NCBI RefSeq assembly: GCF_014196455.1
Contig: NZ_JACIDS010000004.1
Span: 1-64,000 of the forward strand
DNA: 64,000 bases
Reading direction: 5' to 3'
DNA from: Kaistia hirudinis
GTDB lineage: Bacteria; Pseudomonadota; Alphaproteobacteria; Rhizobiales; Kaistiaceae
The position numbers and the translations under genes are program-made. Below the pieces are notes generated by a model that was given only the letters and a program-made list of their open reading frames with translations, was not told the origin of the DNA and searched no databases. Shown here in pieces: positions 25,482 through 34,332 of the stretch. Every line of letters begins with the position of its first letter. Position 1 is the first letter of the stretch.

Positions 25482-26281
25482 ACGCGGGTGAGGAGAACCA
25501 GCGGCGCTTCGGCGCGCCGGCCGATGCGATGGTGTTCGCGCGTGGCGTGCGGAAGTCGTTCGGGCCGCTCGAGGTGCTGAAGGGCATCGACCTCGTCGTG
25601 CCGACGGGATCGGTCGCCTGTATCATCGGCCCGTCCGGCTCCGGCAAGAGCACGTTCCTGCGCTGCATCAACCATCTCGAGCAGATCTCGGGCGGCGTGC
25701 TCCTCGTCGACGGGGAGTTCGTCGGCTATGACCTTCGCGACGGCAAGCTCTACGAGGTCAAGAACAGCCTGCTCTGCAAGCGCCGCGCCGATATCGGCAT
25801 GGTGTTCCAGTCGTTCAACCTGTTCTCGCATATGACCGTGATGCAGAACCTGATCGAGGCGCCGACGCGCGTGCGCGGCGTCCCCGTCCAGGAGGCGCGT
25901 GCGCGGGCCGAGGCGCTGCTGGCGCGCGTCGGCCTCTCCGAGAAGGTGAACAGCTATCCGCGCGAACTCTCCGGCGGGCAGCAGCAGCGCGTCGCGATCG
26001 CGCGGGCGCTCGCCATGAACCCGAAGGTGTTGCTCTTCGACGAGCCGACTTCGGCCCTCGATCCGGAACTGGTCGGCGAAGTGCTTCAGGTCATGCGCGA
26101 CCTCGCCGACAGCGGCATGACCATGGTGGTGGTGACGCATGAGATCGGCTTTGCCCGCGAAGTCGGCGACGCGCTGATCTTCATGGATCAGGGCGTCATC
26201 GTGGAGCAGGGCCTGCCGCGCGACATGATCGCCGACCCGCAATCACCCCGCACGCGCGAGTTTCTCTCGCGGGTCCTGTAG
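25478..26281 (+). CDS. Polar amino acid-type ABC ATPase (GlnQ/HisP-like)
   Basis: This 267-residue ATPase has Walker [10 protein letters not shown] (51-59), Q-loop [13 protein letters not shown], signature SGGQQQR and Walker [12 protein letters not shown], and ends like GlnQ with the [14 protein letters not shown] tail. The gene overlaps the permease gene by four bases (ATGA). A 20-residue insertion around [13 protein letters not shown] between Walker A and the Q-loop is longer than in the shortest family members. Confidence 0.93.
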   Translation: MNAGEENQRRFGAPADAMVFARGVRKSFGPLEVLKGIDLVVPTGSVACIIGPSGSGKSTFLRCINHLEQISGGVLLVDGEFVGYDLRDGKLYEVKNSLLCKRRADIGMVFQSFNLFSHMTVMQNLIEAPTRVRGVPVQEARARAEALLARVGLSEKVNSYPRELSGGQQQRVAIARALAMNPKVLLFDEPTSALDPELVGEVLQVMRDLADSGMTMVVVTHEIGFAREVGDALIFMDQGVIVEQGLPRDMIADPQSPRTREFLSRVL

Positions 26282-26304
26282 CCGCCGGACCGGCCAGCCG
26301 CCGA

Positions 26305-27339
26305 TCAGGTGAAGCCGAGGAAGCGGGCCGTGTCGAGGTCGATCGGGATGCCCTCGGCCTGGCGCCGGTCGCGTTCGCGCCATTCCCGGTCGCCGGGCGC
26401 CATGACGCTCGTGCCCGGCCGGGCCGCTGCGCCACGGAGGCGGTCCAGATAGCGCAGCATGCCCGCGTCGAACAGCGCGCGGCCGATGAAGTGATCCGGC
26501 GAGATCGCCAGGACAAAGTGACCCATATTGCGCGGCGTCGAGATGTCGTCGCTGCCGACCATGGCGATGAAGTCGGGATCGAGCGTGGTTCCGGTCAGGA
26601 TCGCCGAGAGAAGCGTCGCGACGCCGGCAAGGCCCGCACCCTTGTAGCCATAGGTCTCGCCGCCGAGCGGAAGCACCATATCCGCCGAATGCGGATCGGT
26701 GACGGTGGCGCCGACCGCATCTGCGGCCACACCCTCCGGCAGTTCCTTCCCGAGCGATCGGTAGAGCAGCACGCGGTTCATCGGGATCGACGAGGTCGCC
26801 ATGTCGAACAGCCAGGGATCGCCGCCCGCGACCGGCGCGGCGAAGGCGAGCGGATTGGTGCCGTGGAACCGCTCGGCGCCGCCGAAGAGGGGGACCATGG
26901 AATCGGCATTGGTCGTCGCCATCGCGACATAGCCGCGCTCGGCCGCGGCGAGCACATAGGCGCCGGCCGCCCCGAAATGCGATGAGCGGCGCACGCCCAC
27001 GGCGCCGATGCCGGCGCTATCGGCGAGATCGCAGGCAAGCCGCATCGCCTCATAGGCCGCGTAATGGCCGAGGCCGTCATCGCCGTCGAGAACGGCCGCC
27101 GCCGCGCCCCTCTGATCGATCGAGAGCACGGGTGCCTTGTTGAGGCGGCCACCCTCCAGCATGCGGCAATAATGCGTCGCGAGGCGAACGCCATGGCTGT
27201 CGACGCCGAGCAGCGAGGCATGCATCAGCGCGCGCGTCACCGCGTCGAGTGAGGCCTCGCTGGTTCCGATGGCGCGGAAGGCCGTGCGGACGTTTTCTTC
27301 CAGGACGGAAGCGGTGACCGTGATCGTCTGTTCGTTCAT
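26305..27339 (-). CDS. Malate/L-lactate dehydrogenase family (Ldh2/YlbC-like) oxidoreductase
   Basis: This 344-residue NAD(P)-dependent enzyme has the Ldh2 pattern: LMHASLLGVDSHGVRL near residue 45 with catalytic His, VGVRRSSHFGAAGAY near 116, and GTNPLAFAAPV near 160. Family members reduce or oxidise 2-oxo/2-hydroxy acids such as malate, lactate, sulfolactate or ureidoglycolate, or reduce cyclic imines. It starts directly at the stop of dld and is last in a GntR-dld-ldh2 unit, so a 2-hydroxy acid is the likely substrate. Confidence 0.87.
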   Translation of the reverse strand: MNEQTITVTASVLEENVRTAFRAIGTSEASLDAVTRALMHASLLGVDSHGVRLATHYCRMLEGGRLNKAPVLSIDQRGAAAAVLDGDDGLGHYAAYEAMRLACDLADSAGIGAVGVRRSSHFGAAGAYVLAAAERGYVAMATTNADSMVPLFGGAERFHGTNPLAFAAPVAGGDPWLFDMATSSIPMNRVLLYRSLGKELPEGVAADAVGATVTDPHSADMVLPLGGETYGYKGAGLAGVATLLSAILTGTTLDPDFIAMVGSDDISTPRNMGHFVLAISPDHFIGRALFDAGMLRYLDRLRGAAARPGTSVMAPGDREWRERDRRQAEGIPIDLDTARFLGFT

Positions 27340-29082
27340 CTAGGGACGGGCTTCCGATTTCGCGCCGAAGAGCTGGGCCACGGCCGAGGCGGCCTCGTCT
27401 TCCTTCCAGTTCTTCAGCTGCGACGTCTGGCCGATGCCTGGATTGAAGCTGTTGGTCGGGTCGAGCGATTTGTAGAATTCACGCAGTGCCGGCTTCGCCG
27501 GATAGAGATGGCCGACATTGTGCTCGGCGGGATATTCGGCGCCGCGCTGGTCGAGCAGGCCCCACATCTTGTGCTCGAGTTCGAGGCAGTCGACGCCCTT
27601 CTTCACGAGATATTCCTGGTGCAGCACGTGGCAGAAGAAATGGCCGCAATAGACCTTGAACTCGATCTTGTCGTCGATCTCGGCCGGCAGCGTCTCGAAC
27701 CAGTCCCGCGTGTTGCGGGGAAGGGCGATATCGAGCGCGACGATGTTCTCGACCGTCTTCGGATGCACGGCGCGATAGCGCACGACGGCGCCTCCGACGG
27801 AGAAGCGGTTCAGATAGGCCGCGGTTCCCTCCTCGGGCGTGCATTCGAAGAAGGCACCGTCGGCGGAGGGGAAGCGCGCCGAGAGATAGGCGCGCGCTTC
27901 ATCGGTGCCGGCCCCGCCCATCTTGAGCAGCAGATGATGCGCATAGCGGTCGCGGAATGCGTTCATCCGCGCCGGCAGATGCTCCGGCATGAGGTTGGCG
28001 AAACCCTGGAGCAGCCGGTCGCTCAGCGTGGTGCCGAGCCCAAGGCGCTCGGTGATGCCGTCGAACCAGCTCTTGGCGGCGAAGGCCTTCGGCACGTTCT
28101 CGGTGCCGAAATGCTTGATGAACAGGAAGAGGTCCTTGCCGTAGCGCCGGGTCAGCTCATAGGCGCCGCGATGGAGATATTCGCCCGCGATCGGCAGGTT
28201 CTCGAAGCCGCTCAGAATATCGCGCCGGATGCTCTCGAGCTCGGCCGGGTCGTTCGAGCCGATATAGAAGACGGTGACGTCCTCGTCGGCAGGGAACGTA
28301 TCGAGGCGCAGCGCGAAGACGGCGAGCTTTCCCGCCGAGCCCGAGCATTCGAAATGGCGCCGTGAATCGGCGTTGAATCGCGCCGGGGTGCTGGCGTCGA
28401 CGTCGCGGACGTGCAGGTGATATTCGCGATCCGACGCCCATTCGTTCGGCGATTTGTTGATGTCGTCCTCGCCATACTGGCCCTTGTCGAGCCGGTCGAG
28501 AATGACTTCCGGATCCGTGCCGAGCTCGATGCCGAGATGGTTGACGAGGCGCAGCACGCCGTCGGCATCGATCTGGGCATAGAGGGCGAGCTGCGTATAG
28601 GCCGGCCCCCGGCGGATTAGCGATCCGCCCGAATTGTTGCAGACGCCGCCGGTCACCGAGGCGCCGATGCAGGACGAACCGATGACCGAATGCGGCTCGC
28701 GCTGGATCGTGCGGAGGTTGCGCTCCAGCTTGTCGAGCGTGGCGCCGGGCATGCAGAGCACCTGCTCGCCCTTGCCGATGCGATCGATGCGGTCGTTGCG
28801 CAGCGTATTGATGATGACGATCGGCCGGTCATAGCCGCCGGCGAGCGGGGTCGATCCGCCGGTCAGCCCGGTATTGGCTGCCTGGCAGATGACGATCACG
28901 TCGTGATCGACGCAGGCCTTGAGCGCGCGCCATTGCTCCAGCAGCGTCGCCGGCCGGACAACGGCCAGAACCGGACCTTCGCCATAGCGATATCCCTTGC
29001 GGAAGCGGCGGGTTGCCCTGTCGCCGACCAGGACATGACGCGGGCCAACGATCTGGCGCAGTTCATCGATGAGTTCAGGCAT
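27340..29082 (-). CDS. dld: Quinone-dependent D-lactate dehydrogenase
   Basis: This 580-residue flavoprotein matches the E. coli Dld type in length and order. An FAD-binding domain carries ICQAANTGLTGGSTPLAGGY near residue 65 and GSSCIGASVTGGVCNNSGG near 138. A membrane-associated C-terminal part follows, with FKVYCGHFFCHVLHQEYL and EYPAEHNVGHLY. It oxidises D-lactate to pyruvate and passes electrons to quinone at the membrane. It abuts the Ldh2-type gene exactly and follows the GntR regulator by 132 bases. Here D-lactate probably arises from sugar-acid cleavage; that link is inference. Confidence 0.92.
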   Translation of the reverse strand: MPELIDELRQIVGPRHVLVGDRATRRFRKGYRYGEGPVLAVVRPATLLEQWRALKACVDHDVIVICQAANTGLTGGSTPLAGGYDRPIVIINTLRNDRIDRIGKGEQVLCMPGATLDKLERNLRTIQREPHSVIGSSCIGASVTGGVCNNSGGSLIRRGPAYTQLALYAQIDADGVLRLVNHLGIELGTDPEVILDRLDKGQYGEDDINKSPNEWASDREYHLHVRDVDASTPARFNADSRRHFECSGSAGKLAVFALRLDTFPADEDVTVFYIGSNDPAELESIRRDILSGFENLPIAGEYLHRGAYELTRRYGKDLFLFIKHFGTENVPKAFAAKSWFDGITERLGLGTTLSDRLLQGFANLMPEHLPARMNAFRDRYAHHLLLKMGGAGTDEARAYLSARFPSADGAFFECTPEEGTAAYLNRFSVGGAVVRYRAVHPKTVENIVALDIALPRNTRDWFETLPAEIDDKIEFKVYCGHFFCHVLHQEYLVKKGVDCLELEHKMWGLLDQRGAEYPAEHNVGHLYPAKPALREFYKSLDPTNSFNPGIGQTSQLKNWKEDEAASAVAQLFGAKSEARP

Positions 29083-29214
29083 GGTTCACGCTGCCGCTGT
29101 GCATTCTTGTCGTGGGGTTGTTTTTTTTGGGGTCGTGTTCGGAGCAGAAAGAGACGTGGATCGCGCCACGGGCCGAGGGCGACGCGCCCTCGCGACGCGC
29201 TTGCAGGCGATGCA

Positions 29215-29946
29215 TCACGCGTCCTCCCGCCGGTTCGGTGCGGGGCTGCCTCGGCGCCCCGGCGGGGCGCCTTCGCGGGCGGCCATCCATTCGAGCAACT
29301 GGTCGCGGGCGCGCGTAATGTGCTCGCGCATGGCGGCTTCGGCGGCGGCCTCGTCCCGGCTCGCGATCGCCTCGCAGATCAGGGCATGCTCGCCGATGAC
29401 CACCTCGGCGTCGATCACGCCACGGCCGCGATAATAGGGCCCGACGCGGAGATTTGCCTGAAGCTGCGCCATGGTCGAGGCGAGAAAGGAATTGTCGCCG
29501 GCCTCCGCGATCGTCAGGTGAAAGACGCGGTCGATCTCGACGAATTCGGCAAAGTCCTGGCTCTGCGGGCCGCGACCCGCCAGCGCAATCTCGCCGACGA
29601 GAGCCCGCAGGCGCATCGCCGTCTCGTCGGAGCGGTTTCGCGCCGCAAGCGCCGCGGCGACGGGCTCCATGATCAGCCGCACGTCATAGAGATCGGCGAA
29701 ATCCTTGAGGCTCAGTTCCGGCGCTGCGCGATAGCGCCCCGAATCCAGCCGCACGACGAGACGATCGCCTTCCAGCCGCGCCAGCGCTTCGCGGATCGGC
29801 GTCGGGGAAACGCCGAGGCTGGCGGCGAGCGTGTCGATGCCGATCGGGTCACCCGGCCGGATATCCTGATCGAGGATCAGGTTGCGGATGCTCTCATAGG
29901 CCTGCGCCGCAAGATTGACCTTCCTGAGCCGTGTGGAAGGGAACAT
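29215..29946 (-). CDS. GntR-family regulator, FCD type
   Basis: This 243-residue protein has the winged helix-turn-helix GIDTLAASLGVSPTPIREAL near residue 39 and an FCD ligand domain with metal-ligand-type positions in FVEIDRVFHLTIAEA and GEHALICEAI. The start at 29946 was chosen because GGGAGAA lies just upstream; in-frame ATGs at 29967, 29988 and 30039 lack a ribosome site. It precedes dld and probably controls that unit, binding the palindrome at 30058. Confidence 0.87.
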   Translation of the reverse strand: MFPSTRLRKVNLAAQAYESIRNLILDQDIRPGDPIGIDTLAASLGVSPTPIREALARLEGDRLVVRLDSGRYRAAPELSLKDFADLYDVRLIMEPVAAALAARNRSDETAMRLRALVGEIALAGRGPQSQDFAEFVEIDRVFHLTIAEAGDNSFLASTMAQLQANLRVGPYYRGRGVIDAEVVIGEHALICEAIASRDEAAAEAAMREHITRARDQLLEWMAAREGAPPGRRGSPAPNRREDA

Positions 29947-30057
29947 CGCATTCTCCCGATCCGCCATCCCGGAAGGACCCGCGGACATCTGAAACCCGAT
30001 CAGCGCGCCGCGCCCGCAAGACATCGAGCGCGGCGTCACGCCGAAACCCTGTAGCTA

Positions 30058-30073
30058 ATATCATATAGGATAT
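30058..30073. promoter_or_regulatory. Operator-like palindrome upstream of the GntR gene
   Basis: ATATCATATAGGATAT agrees with its own reverse complement at 14 of 16 bases and lies about 110 bases upstream of the GntR start, in an AT-rich patch. The place fits autoregulation by that FCD-type protein. The sequence resembles, but is not the same as, the sites at 8850 and 12017. Confidence 0.5.
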
Positions 30074-30224
30074 AGATATCAACGCGGATTGTGGCGCGGC
30101 GCGCGCGTTCGATCGGCGGGCCGTCGATGCCGGTTCGCTGGTCTTTCGGGGGGCGGGAGGTTGGGAGTGGGGGGCGATCGACCTCGGGACGCGTCGGTCC
30201 GTCATGCGCCCAGCCCAATGCCAT

Positions 30225-30334
30225 TGCCGGGCTTTGACCCGGCATCCAGACGTGCTGTCCGTGTTGGAAAAGTCGGCGCAAAGAGGCGGCGTGGCCGGGT
30301 AAGGCCCGGCCTCGACACGCCCGCTCAAGGCGGG
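30225..30334. repeat. Palindromic repeat element of three hairpins
   Basis: Three GC-rich hairpins follow each other: TGCCGGG-CTTTGA-CCCGGCA (30225-30244), GGCCGGG-TAAGG-CCCGGCC (30293-30311) and CCCGC-TCAAG-GCGGG (30320-30334). Loops contain TGA or CAAG. This resembles the dispersed intergenic palindromes common in Hyphomicrobiales genomes. It follows the SDR gene on the minus strand and could stabilise or end that transcript. Confidence 0.6.
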
Positions 30335-30349
30335 ATCAGCCCTTGAGAG

Positions 30350-31168
30350 CTAGCCGGAATTGCCCGGCGGCAGCAGGCCGCTCTCGACCGCGACGCGGCG
30401 ATAGGCGGCGCCGGCGGTGAAGCCGCCGTCAATCGTGAAGTCCTCGCCCGTGATGAAGGACGAGGCGTCGGATGCGAGGAACAGGACGAGCTGCGCGACC
30501 TCGTCGGGCGATCCACTGCGTGCCATCGGCGTCAGCCCGATCATCGGCTGGAGATGGGGCGCATTGGCGTTCAGGCCAGTAACGATCAGGCCGGGGCAGA
30601 CGCTGTTCACCCGGATGCCCCAGGTCACATATTCCATTGCCGCGGTTCGCGTGAGGCCGCGTACGCCCCATTTGCTCGCCGTATAGGCCGGATCGTAGTG
30701 GCCGGAGAAGGCGCTGTTCGAGGCGATGTTGACGATGCTGCCGCCGCCGGTCGCGCGCATCAGCGGCGCCGCAGCCTGGATGCCGAGGAACGTTCCGGTG
30801 AGGTTGATGGCGAGCAGGCGGTTCCAGCCATCGAGCGTCGTATCGTTGGTCGATGTCCGGTTGATGATGCCGGCATTGTTGACGAGGACGTCGAGCCGTC
30901 CCTTCCACGCCTGCGCGAGGTCGATCGCCGCCGTCCAGCTTTCCGGGCTCGCGACGTCGAGATGCGCGAAACGCGCGTCATATCCGTCCGCGACGAGCGC
31001 CTCGGCGAGGGCAGCTCCCTCGGCGTCCAGCACATCGGCGATCAGCACGGCGGCGCCGGCGCGCGCCAGAAGGCGCGCCTCCGCCTCGCCTTGGCCGCGG
31101 CTGCCGCCGGTGACGATGGCGACGCGTCCGGAGAGATCCGTCATGGCGATTGGGTTCGGGGTGGTCAT
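30350..31168 (-). CDS. Short-chain dehydrogenase/reductase
   Basis: This 272-residue SDR has the NAD(P) motif TGGSRGQG near residue 20, NNAGI near 96, and the catalytic Ser...Tyr-x-x-x-Lys in NSAFSGHYDPAYTASKWG. The ATG at 31168 overlaps the stop of the FAH gene (TGATG), supporting coupling. SDRs beside FAH-family hydrolases in sugar-acid clusters often oxidise 2-keto-3-deoxy acids to the 2,4-diketo form; this role is inferred from context. Confidence 0.88.
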   Translation of the reverse strand: MTTPNPIAMTDLSGRVAIVTGGSRGQGEAEARLLARAGAAVLIADVLDAEGAALAEALVADGYDARFAHLDVASPESWTAAIDLAQAWKGRLDVLVNNAGIINRTSTNDTTLDGWNRLLAINLTGTFLGIQAAAPLMRATGGGSIVNIASNSAFSGHYDPAYTASKWGVRGLTRTAAMEYVTWGIRVNSVCPGLIVTGLNANAPHLQPMIGLTPMARSGSPDEVAQLVLFLASDASSFITGEDFTIDGGFTAGAAYRRVAVESGLLPPGNSG

Positions 31169-32016
31169 CAGGCCCTCGCCTCGATCGTGCGCTGGATCTG
31201 GACGCCGAGCCCGTCAATGCCGACGCGCATCGTCTGACCGGGCTTCAGGAAGATCGGCGGCTTGTGGCCGAGGCCGACGCCGGGCGGCGTTCCGGTCGCG
31301 ATGATGTCGCCCGGCTGCAGCGTCATGAACTGCGAGATGTAGCTGACGAGCTTTGCGACGTCGAAGATCATGGTGCGCGTCGAGCCGTTCTGGCGGCGGA
31401 TGCCGTCGACCTCGAGCCAGATCGGCAGGTCCTGCGGGTCGGCGATCTCGTCGCGCGTGACGAGCCAGGGGCCGATCGGTCCGAAGGTGTCGTGGCTCTT
31501 GCCCTTGGTCCATTGTCCGCCGCGCTCGGACTGGAAGGCCCGTTCGGAGAGGTCGTTGACGAGGCAATAGCCGGCGACATGGGCGAGCGCATCGGCCTCG
31601 GCGACATATTTCGCCCGTGTGCCGATGACGATGCCGAGTTCGACCTCCCAATCCGCCTTGGTTGAGCCCCTCGGGATCTCGACATCGTCGAACGGACCGC
31701 TGATCGCGCTCGTCGCCTTCATGAACAGGATCGGCTCCTCCGGCGGCGCCTTGCCGGTCTCGCGGGCATGGTCGGCATAGTTGAGACCGACGCAGATGAA
31801 CTTGCCGACCGCGCCGACACAGGCGCCGATGCGTGGCTCGCCCGGAACGACAGGCAGGCTGTCCGGATCGAGGGCGCGGAGCGCGGCGAGGCCCGCCTCG
31901 CCGAGCATGGGCCCGGCGATGTCGGGCACGATCTCCGTCAGGTCGCGGATCGTGCCGTCGTCATGGCGAAGGCCCGGTTTTTCCTGACCCACGGGGCCAT
32001 AGCGCAGCAGTTTCAT
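31168..32016 (-). CDS. Fumarylacetoacetate hydrolase-family protein
   Basis: This 282-residue protein has the FAH-family core: ICVGLNYADHARE near residue 73, FMKATSAISGP near 94, the metal site EVELGIVIG near 118 with a later Asp in GYCLVNDLSER, and GDIIATGTPPGVG near 240. Family members hydrolyse C-C bonds of diketo acids. Best fits by context are the 2,4-diketo-3-deoxy-L-fuconate/rhamnonate hydrolases, which release pyruvate and lactate. The start at MKLLRYG (32016) is typical of the family. The gene is coupled to the SDR that follows. Confidence 0.87.
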   Translation of the reverse strand: MKLLRYGPVGQEKPGLRHDDGTIRDLTEIVPDIAGPMLGEAGLAALRALDPDSLPVVPGEPRIGACVGAVGKFICVGLNYADHARETGKAPPEEPILFMKATSAISGPFDDVEIPRGSTKADWEVELGIVIGTRAKYVAEADALAHVAGYCLVNDLSERAFQSERGGQWTKGKSHDTFGPIGPWLVTRDEIADPQDLPIWLEVDGIRRQNGSTRTMIFDVAKLVSYISQFMTLQPGDIIATGTPPGVGLGHKPPIFLKPGQTMRVGIDGLGVQIQRTIEARA

Positions 32017-32038
32017 CGGCGTCGGTGCTCTTCGTTTC

Positions 32039-32827
32039 TCAGTAGAATTCGGGCGCCTTGCGCAGGCCCGCCCATTGCGGACCGTCATGGCCGGCGACAA
32101 CCAGCGCATCGGTCTTGGCCTGCACGGCGCGCAGCTTCTTGACCGAGCGGACGGCGTCGATCGTCGAGTGCAGGGCGCCGGGCAGGGCGCGCTCCTCCCA
32201 ATGGTCGAGCGTATCGGCGGCGTCGACGGCGAGCAGCACATGCTGGCCCGCGGAGGTCCGCACCAGGATCGACTGGTGGCCGCAGGTGTGGCCGGGCGAG
32301 CGGATCAGGATGATCGAGCCGTCGCCATAGAGATCGTAGAAGTCGCCCCAGGCATCCTCGAGCAGCAGCCATTTCAGCGACGGATCGTCGAAATCCTTGC
32401 GCACATAGGCGAGGACCGCGAACCAGTCCGGCGTGAAGGCGTATTCATATTCGGTCCGCTGCACGACATGGGTCGCGTTCGGGAAGCGTCCGACCGCGCC
32501 GACATGATCGAGATGGAGATGCGAGAGCACCACATAGCGCACGCTCTCCGGGTCGATGCCGAGCGCCTCGACCTGCGCGACGCAGCCCTGCTCGACGGTC
32601 AGGACCGGCTGGAAGAACTCGGCGACCTTGCCCCAATGACCCATCGGATCGGTGGCGCATTCGACCGGCGTGCCGCCGTCGATCACGACATTGCCCTTCG
32701 GGTGGGTGATCAGGAAGAACGGGACGGGGATGTCGAGATCGGCATCCCCGCCCTGGTTCAGATAGATGTCGTGATACTTGCACTTCAGGATGCCCGTATC
32801 GAACATATAGAGGCGAACCTCGGTCAT
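32039..32827 (-). CDS. Metallo-beta-lactamase-fold lactonase (AttM/AhlD-like)
   Basis: This 262-residue protein has the dinuclear zinc motif SHLHLDHVG near residue 102, GHTCGHQ near 184, an Asp in AVDAAD and a final His in VAGHDGP. Its length and N terminus (YMFDTGILKCKYHDIYLNQG) match the N-acyl-homoserine lactonase branch. In this sugar-acid cluster it could open a sugar lactone; quorum-signal degradation is the alternative. Confidence 0.82.
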   Translation of the reverse strand: MTEVRLYMFDTGILKCKYHDIYLNQGGDADLDIPVPFFLITHPKGNVVIDGGTPVECATDPMGHWGKVAEFFQPVLTVEQGCVAQVEALGIDPESVRYVVLSHLHLDHVGAVGRFPNATHVVQRTEYEYAFTPDWFAVLAYVRKDFDDPSLKWLLLEDAWGDFYDLYGDGSIILIRSPGHTCGHQSILVRTSAGQHVLLAVDAADTLDHWEERALPGALHSTIDAVRSVKKLRAVQAKTDALVVAGHDGPQWAGLRKAPEFY

Positions 32828-32852
32828 CTCTCCTCCCTCGGAATTCTCTGGT

Positions 32853-33281
32853 TCAGGCGGGCGAATAGCCGACGAGCGACGCGTCGTCCACGTCGGGCAG
32901 GTTCACGACGATGTTGTCCGGCGTGCGCGTCGTCAGCCAGACGAGTTCCTCGGTCGTGCTCATGTTGACTTCGACATGCGGCATGAAGGGCGGCACGAAG
33001 ACGAAGTCGCCCTCGGTCATGTCGATGAACTCGGCATAATCGTCGCCGTAATAGATGCGGCCATGGCCCTTGAGCACATAGCCACCCGTCTCGGCCTCGC
33101 CGTGGTGATGCGGGAAGGAGCGATAGCCGGGCTCGTTGGAGACGCGGCCGAACCAGATCTTGGTGGCCGGGGTGTGCTGCGGGCTGACGCCCGAGACGCG
33201 CACCGCGCCGCCCGACTGTCCGGTTCCCGTATGCTCCGACCCGGCACGGGTGACGACGGGTACGACCTTCTCGGACATCAT
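32853..33281 (-). CDS. Cupin-domain protein
   Basis: This 142-residue single-domain cupin has PHHHGEAETGGYVLKGHGRI (first motif, with metal-ligand His and Glu) and GDFVFVPPFMPHVEVN (second motif, with His). It may isomerise or bind a sugar acid, or serve as a small metal enzyme. It lies between the importer genes and the lactonase gene on the same strand. Confidence 0.8.
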   Translation of the reverse strand: MMSEKVVPVVTRAGSEHTGTGQSGGAVRVSGVSPQHTPATKIWFGRVSNEPGYRSFPHHHGEAETGGYVLKGHGRIYYGDDYAEFIDMTEGDFVFVPPFMPHVEVNMSTTEELVWLTTRTPDNIVVNLPDVDDASLVGYSPA

Positions 33282-33321
33282 ATCGCTCCTTGGTTCGGAG
33301 GCCGGCGCCGCGCGCCGCGCC

Positions 33322-34311
33322 TCACTTGATGAAGAGGTATTTCTTGCGGTCGATGGTCGAGGCCACCGCGAGGATGATGACGAGGCCCTTCACGACCTCC
33401 TGGGTGAAGCTCGACACCTCGGTGACGTCCATGCCGTTGGACAGGATGGCGATGACGAGCACGCCGAGGATGGTGCGCTGCGGGCCGCCGATGCCGCCGG
33501 ACAGTGCCGTGCCGCCCATGACGATCGCCGCGATCGAATCGAGCAGCATGTTGGCGCCCGCCGCCGGCGTGCCGGCGCCGACCTGCGCGGTGAGCAGGAC
33601 GCCCGCGAGGCCGCAGAGGCCACCCGACAGCATGAAGGCGTAGACCTTGTAGCGATTGACCGGGACGCCGGTATTTGCCGCGACCACCTCCCCGCCGCCG
33701 ATCGCATAGAGATAGCGGCCGAGCACGGTCTTGAAGGCGATGAAGGTCAGCACGGCGGCTGTCACCAGCGCTATCAGGATGATGTTCGGAATGCCGGGTA
33801 CGAACTCGGAGTTCACGAGCTCGGTCAGGCTCTGGTCTATGAACATGATCGACGAGCCGCCGCAGATCATGTTCGCGATGCCCGAGAGCACCGAGAGCAT
33901 GCCGAGCGTCACGAGGAAGGACGGCACCTTGAGCGCGATCAGCGTCAGGCCGTTGACGAGGCCGACGGCCACGCCGACGCCGACGCCGGCCGCGATCGCG
34001 ACGCCCGGTCCGAACGGATCGATGGCAAGCGCCGTGACGATGCCGGCCAGCGTCACGATCGAGCCGACGGAGAGGTCGATCGAGCCGATCATGATCACCA
34101 TGGTGCCGGCCAGCGACACGAGCAACAGCACGGATGACTGCCGCCCGATGTTCACGGCGTTGTCGAAGGTCGCGAAGTAGGGGTTCTGCACCCCGAAGAA
34201 CGCGATGAGGGCCAGGATGACGAGCAGCGGATAGAGCGAGACGCCGTGCCGCGCGAAGAAGGATCGCAGGTTCATGGTGCCGGATGCCGTGTGGGGGACG
34301 GTTTGGGACAA
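33322..34311 (-). CDS. Ribose-type sugar ABC permease (RbsC-like)
   Basis: This 329-residue membrane protein has eight to ten helices, the motif GTMVIMIGSIDLSVGSIV near residue 69 and VVAANTGVPVNRYKVYAF near 205, as in RbsC/XylH permeases. It works with the fused-domain ATPase encoded just upstream and the binding protein before it. Confidence 0.9.
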   Translation of the reverse strand: MSQTVPHTASGTMNLRSFFARHGVSLYPLLVILALIAFFGVQNPYFATFDNAVNIGRQSSVLLLVSLAGTMVIMIGSIDLSVGSIVTLAGIVTALAIDPFGPGVAIAAGVGVGVAVGLVNGLTLIALKVPSFLVTLGMLSVLSGIANMICGGSSIMFIDQSLTELVNSEFVPGIPNIILIALVTAAVLTFIAFKTVLGRYLYAIGGGEVVAANTGVPVNRYKVYAFMLSGGLCGLAGVLLTAQVGAGTPAAGANMLLDSIAAIVMGGTALSGGIGGPQRTILGVLVIAILSNGMDVTEVSSFTQEVVKGLVIILAVASTIDRKKYLFIK

Positions 34312-34332
34312 GCGAGGCTCCAGTTCGGCCGT

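Noticed and set aside
29121-29128. A run of eight T as a possible terminator after the GntR gene
   Set aside because: The run is on the wrong strand for the GntR and dld genes, and no hairpin precedes it on the plus strand.
29175-29191. GAGGGC/GCCCTC hairpin between the GntR and dld genes
   Set aside because: Six base pairs without a T tract is within what GC-rich sequence gives by chance. It would also separate genes that look like one unit.
32039-32827. Reading the metallo-beta-lactamase-fold protein as a dedicated quorum-quenching lactonase
   Set aside because: The family match allows it, but no LuxI/LuxR gene is near and the surrounding genes handle sugar acids, so a sugar lactone is the simpler reading.
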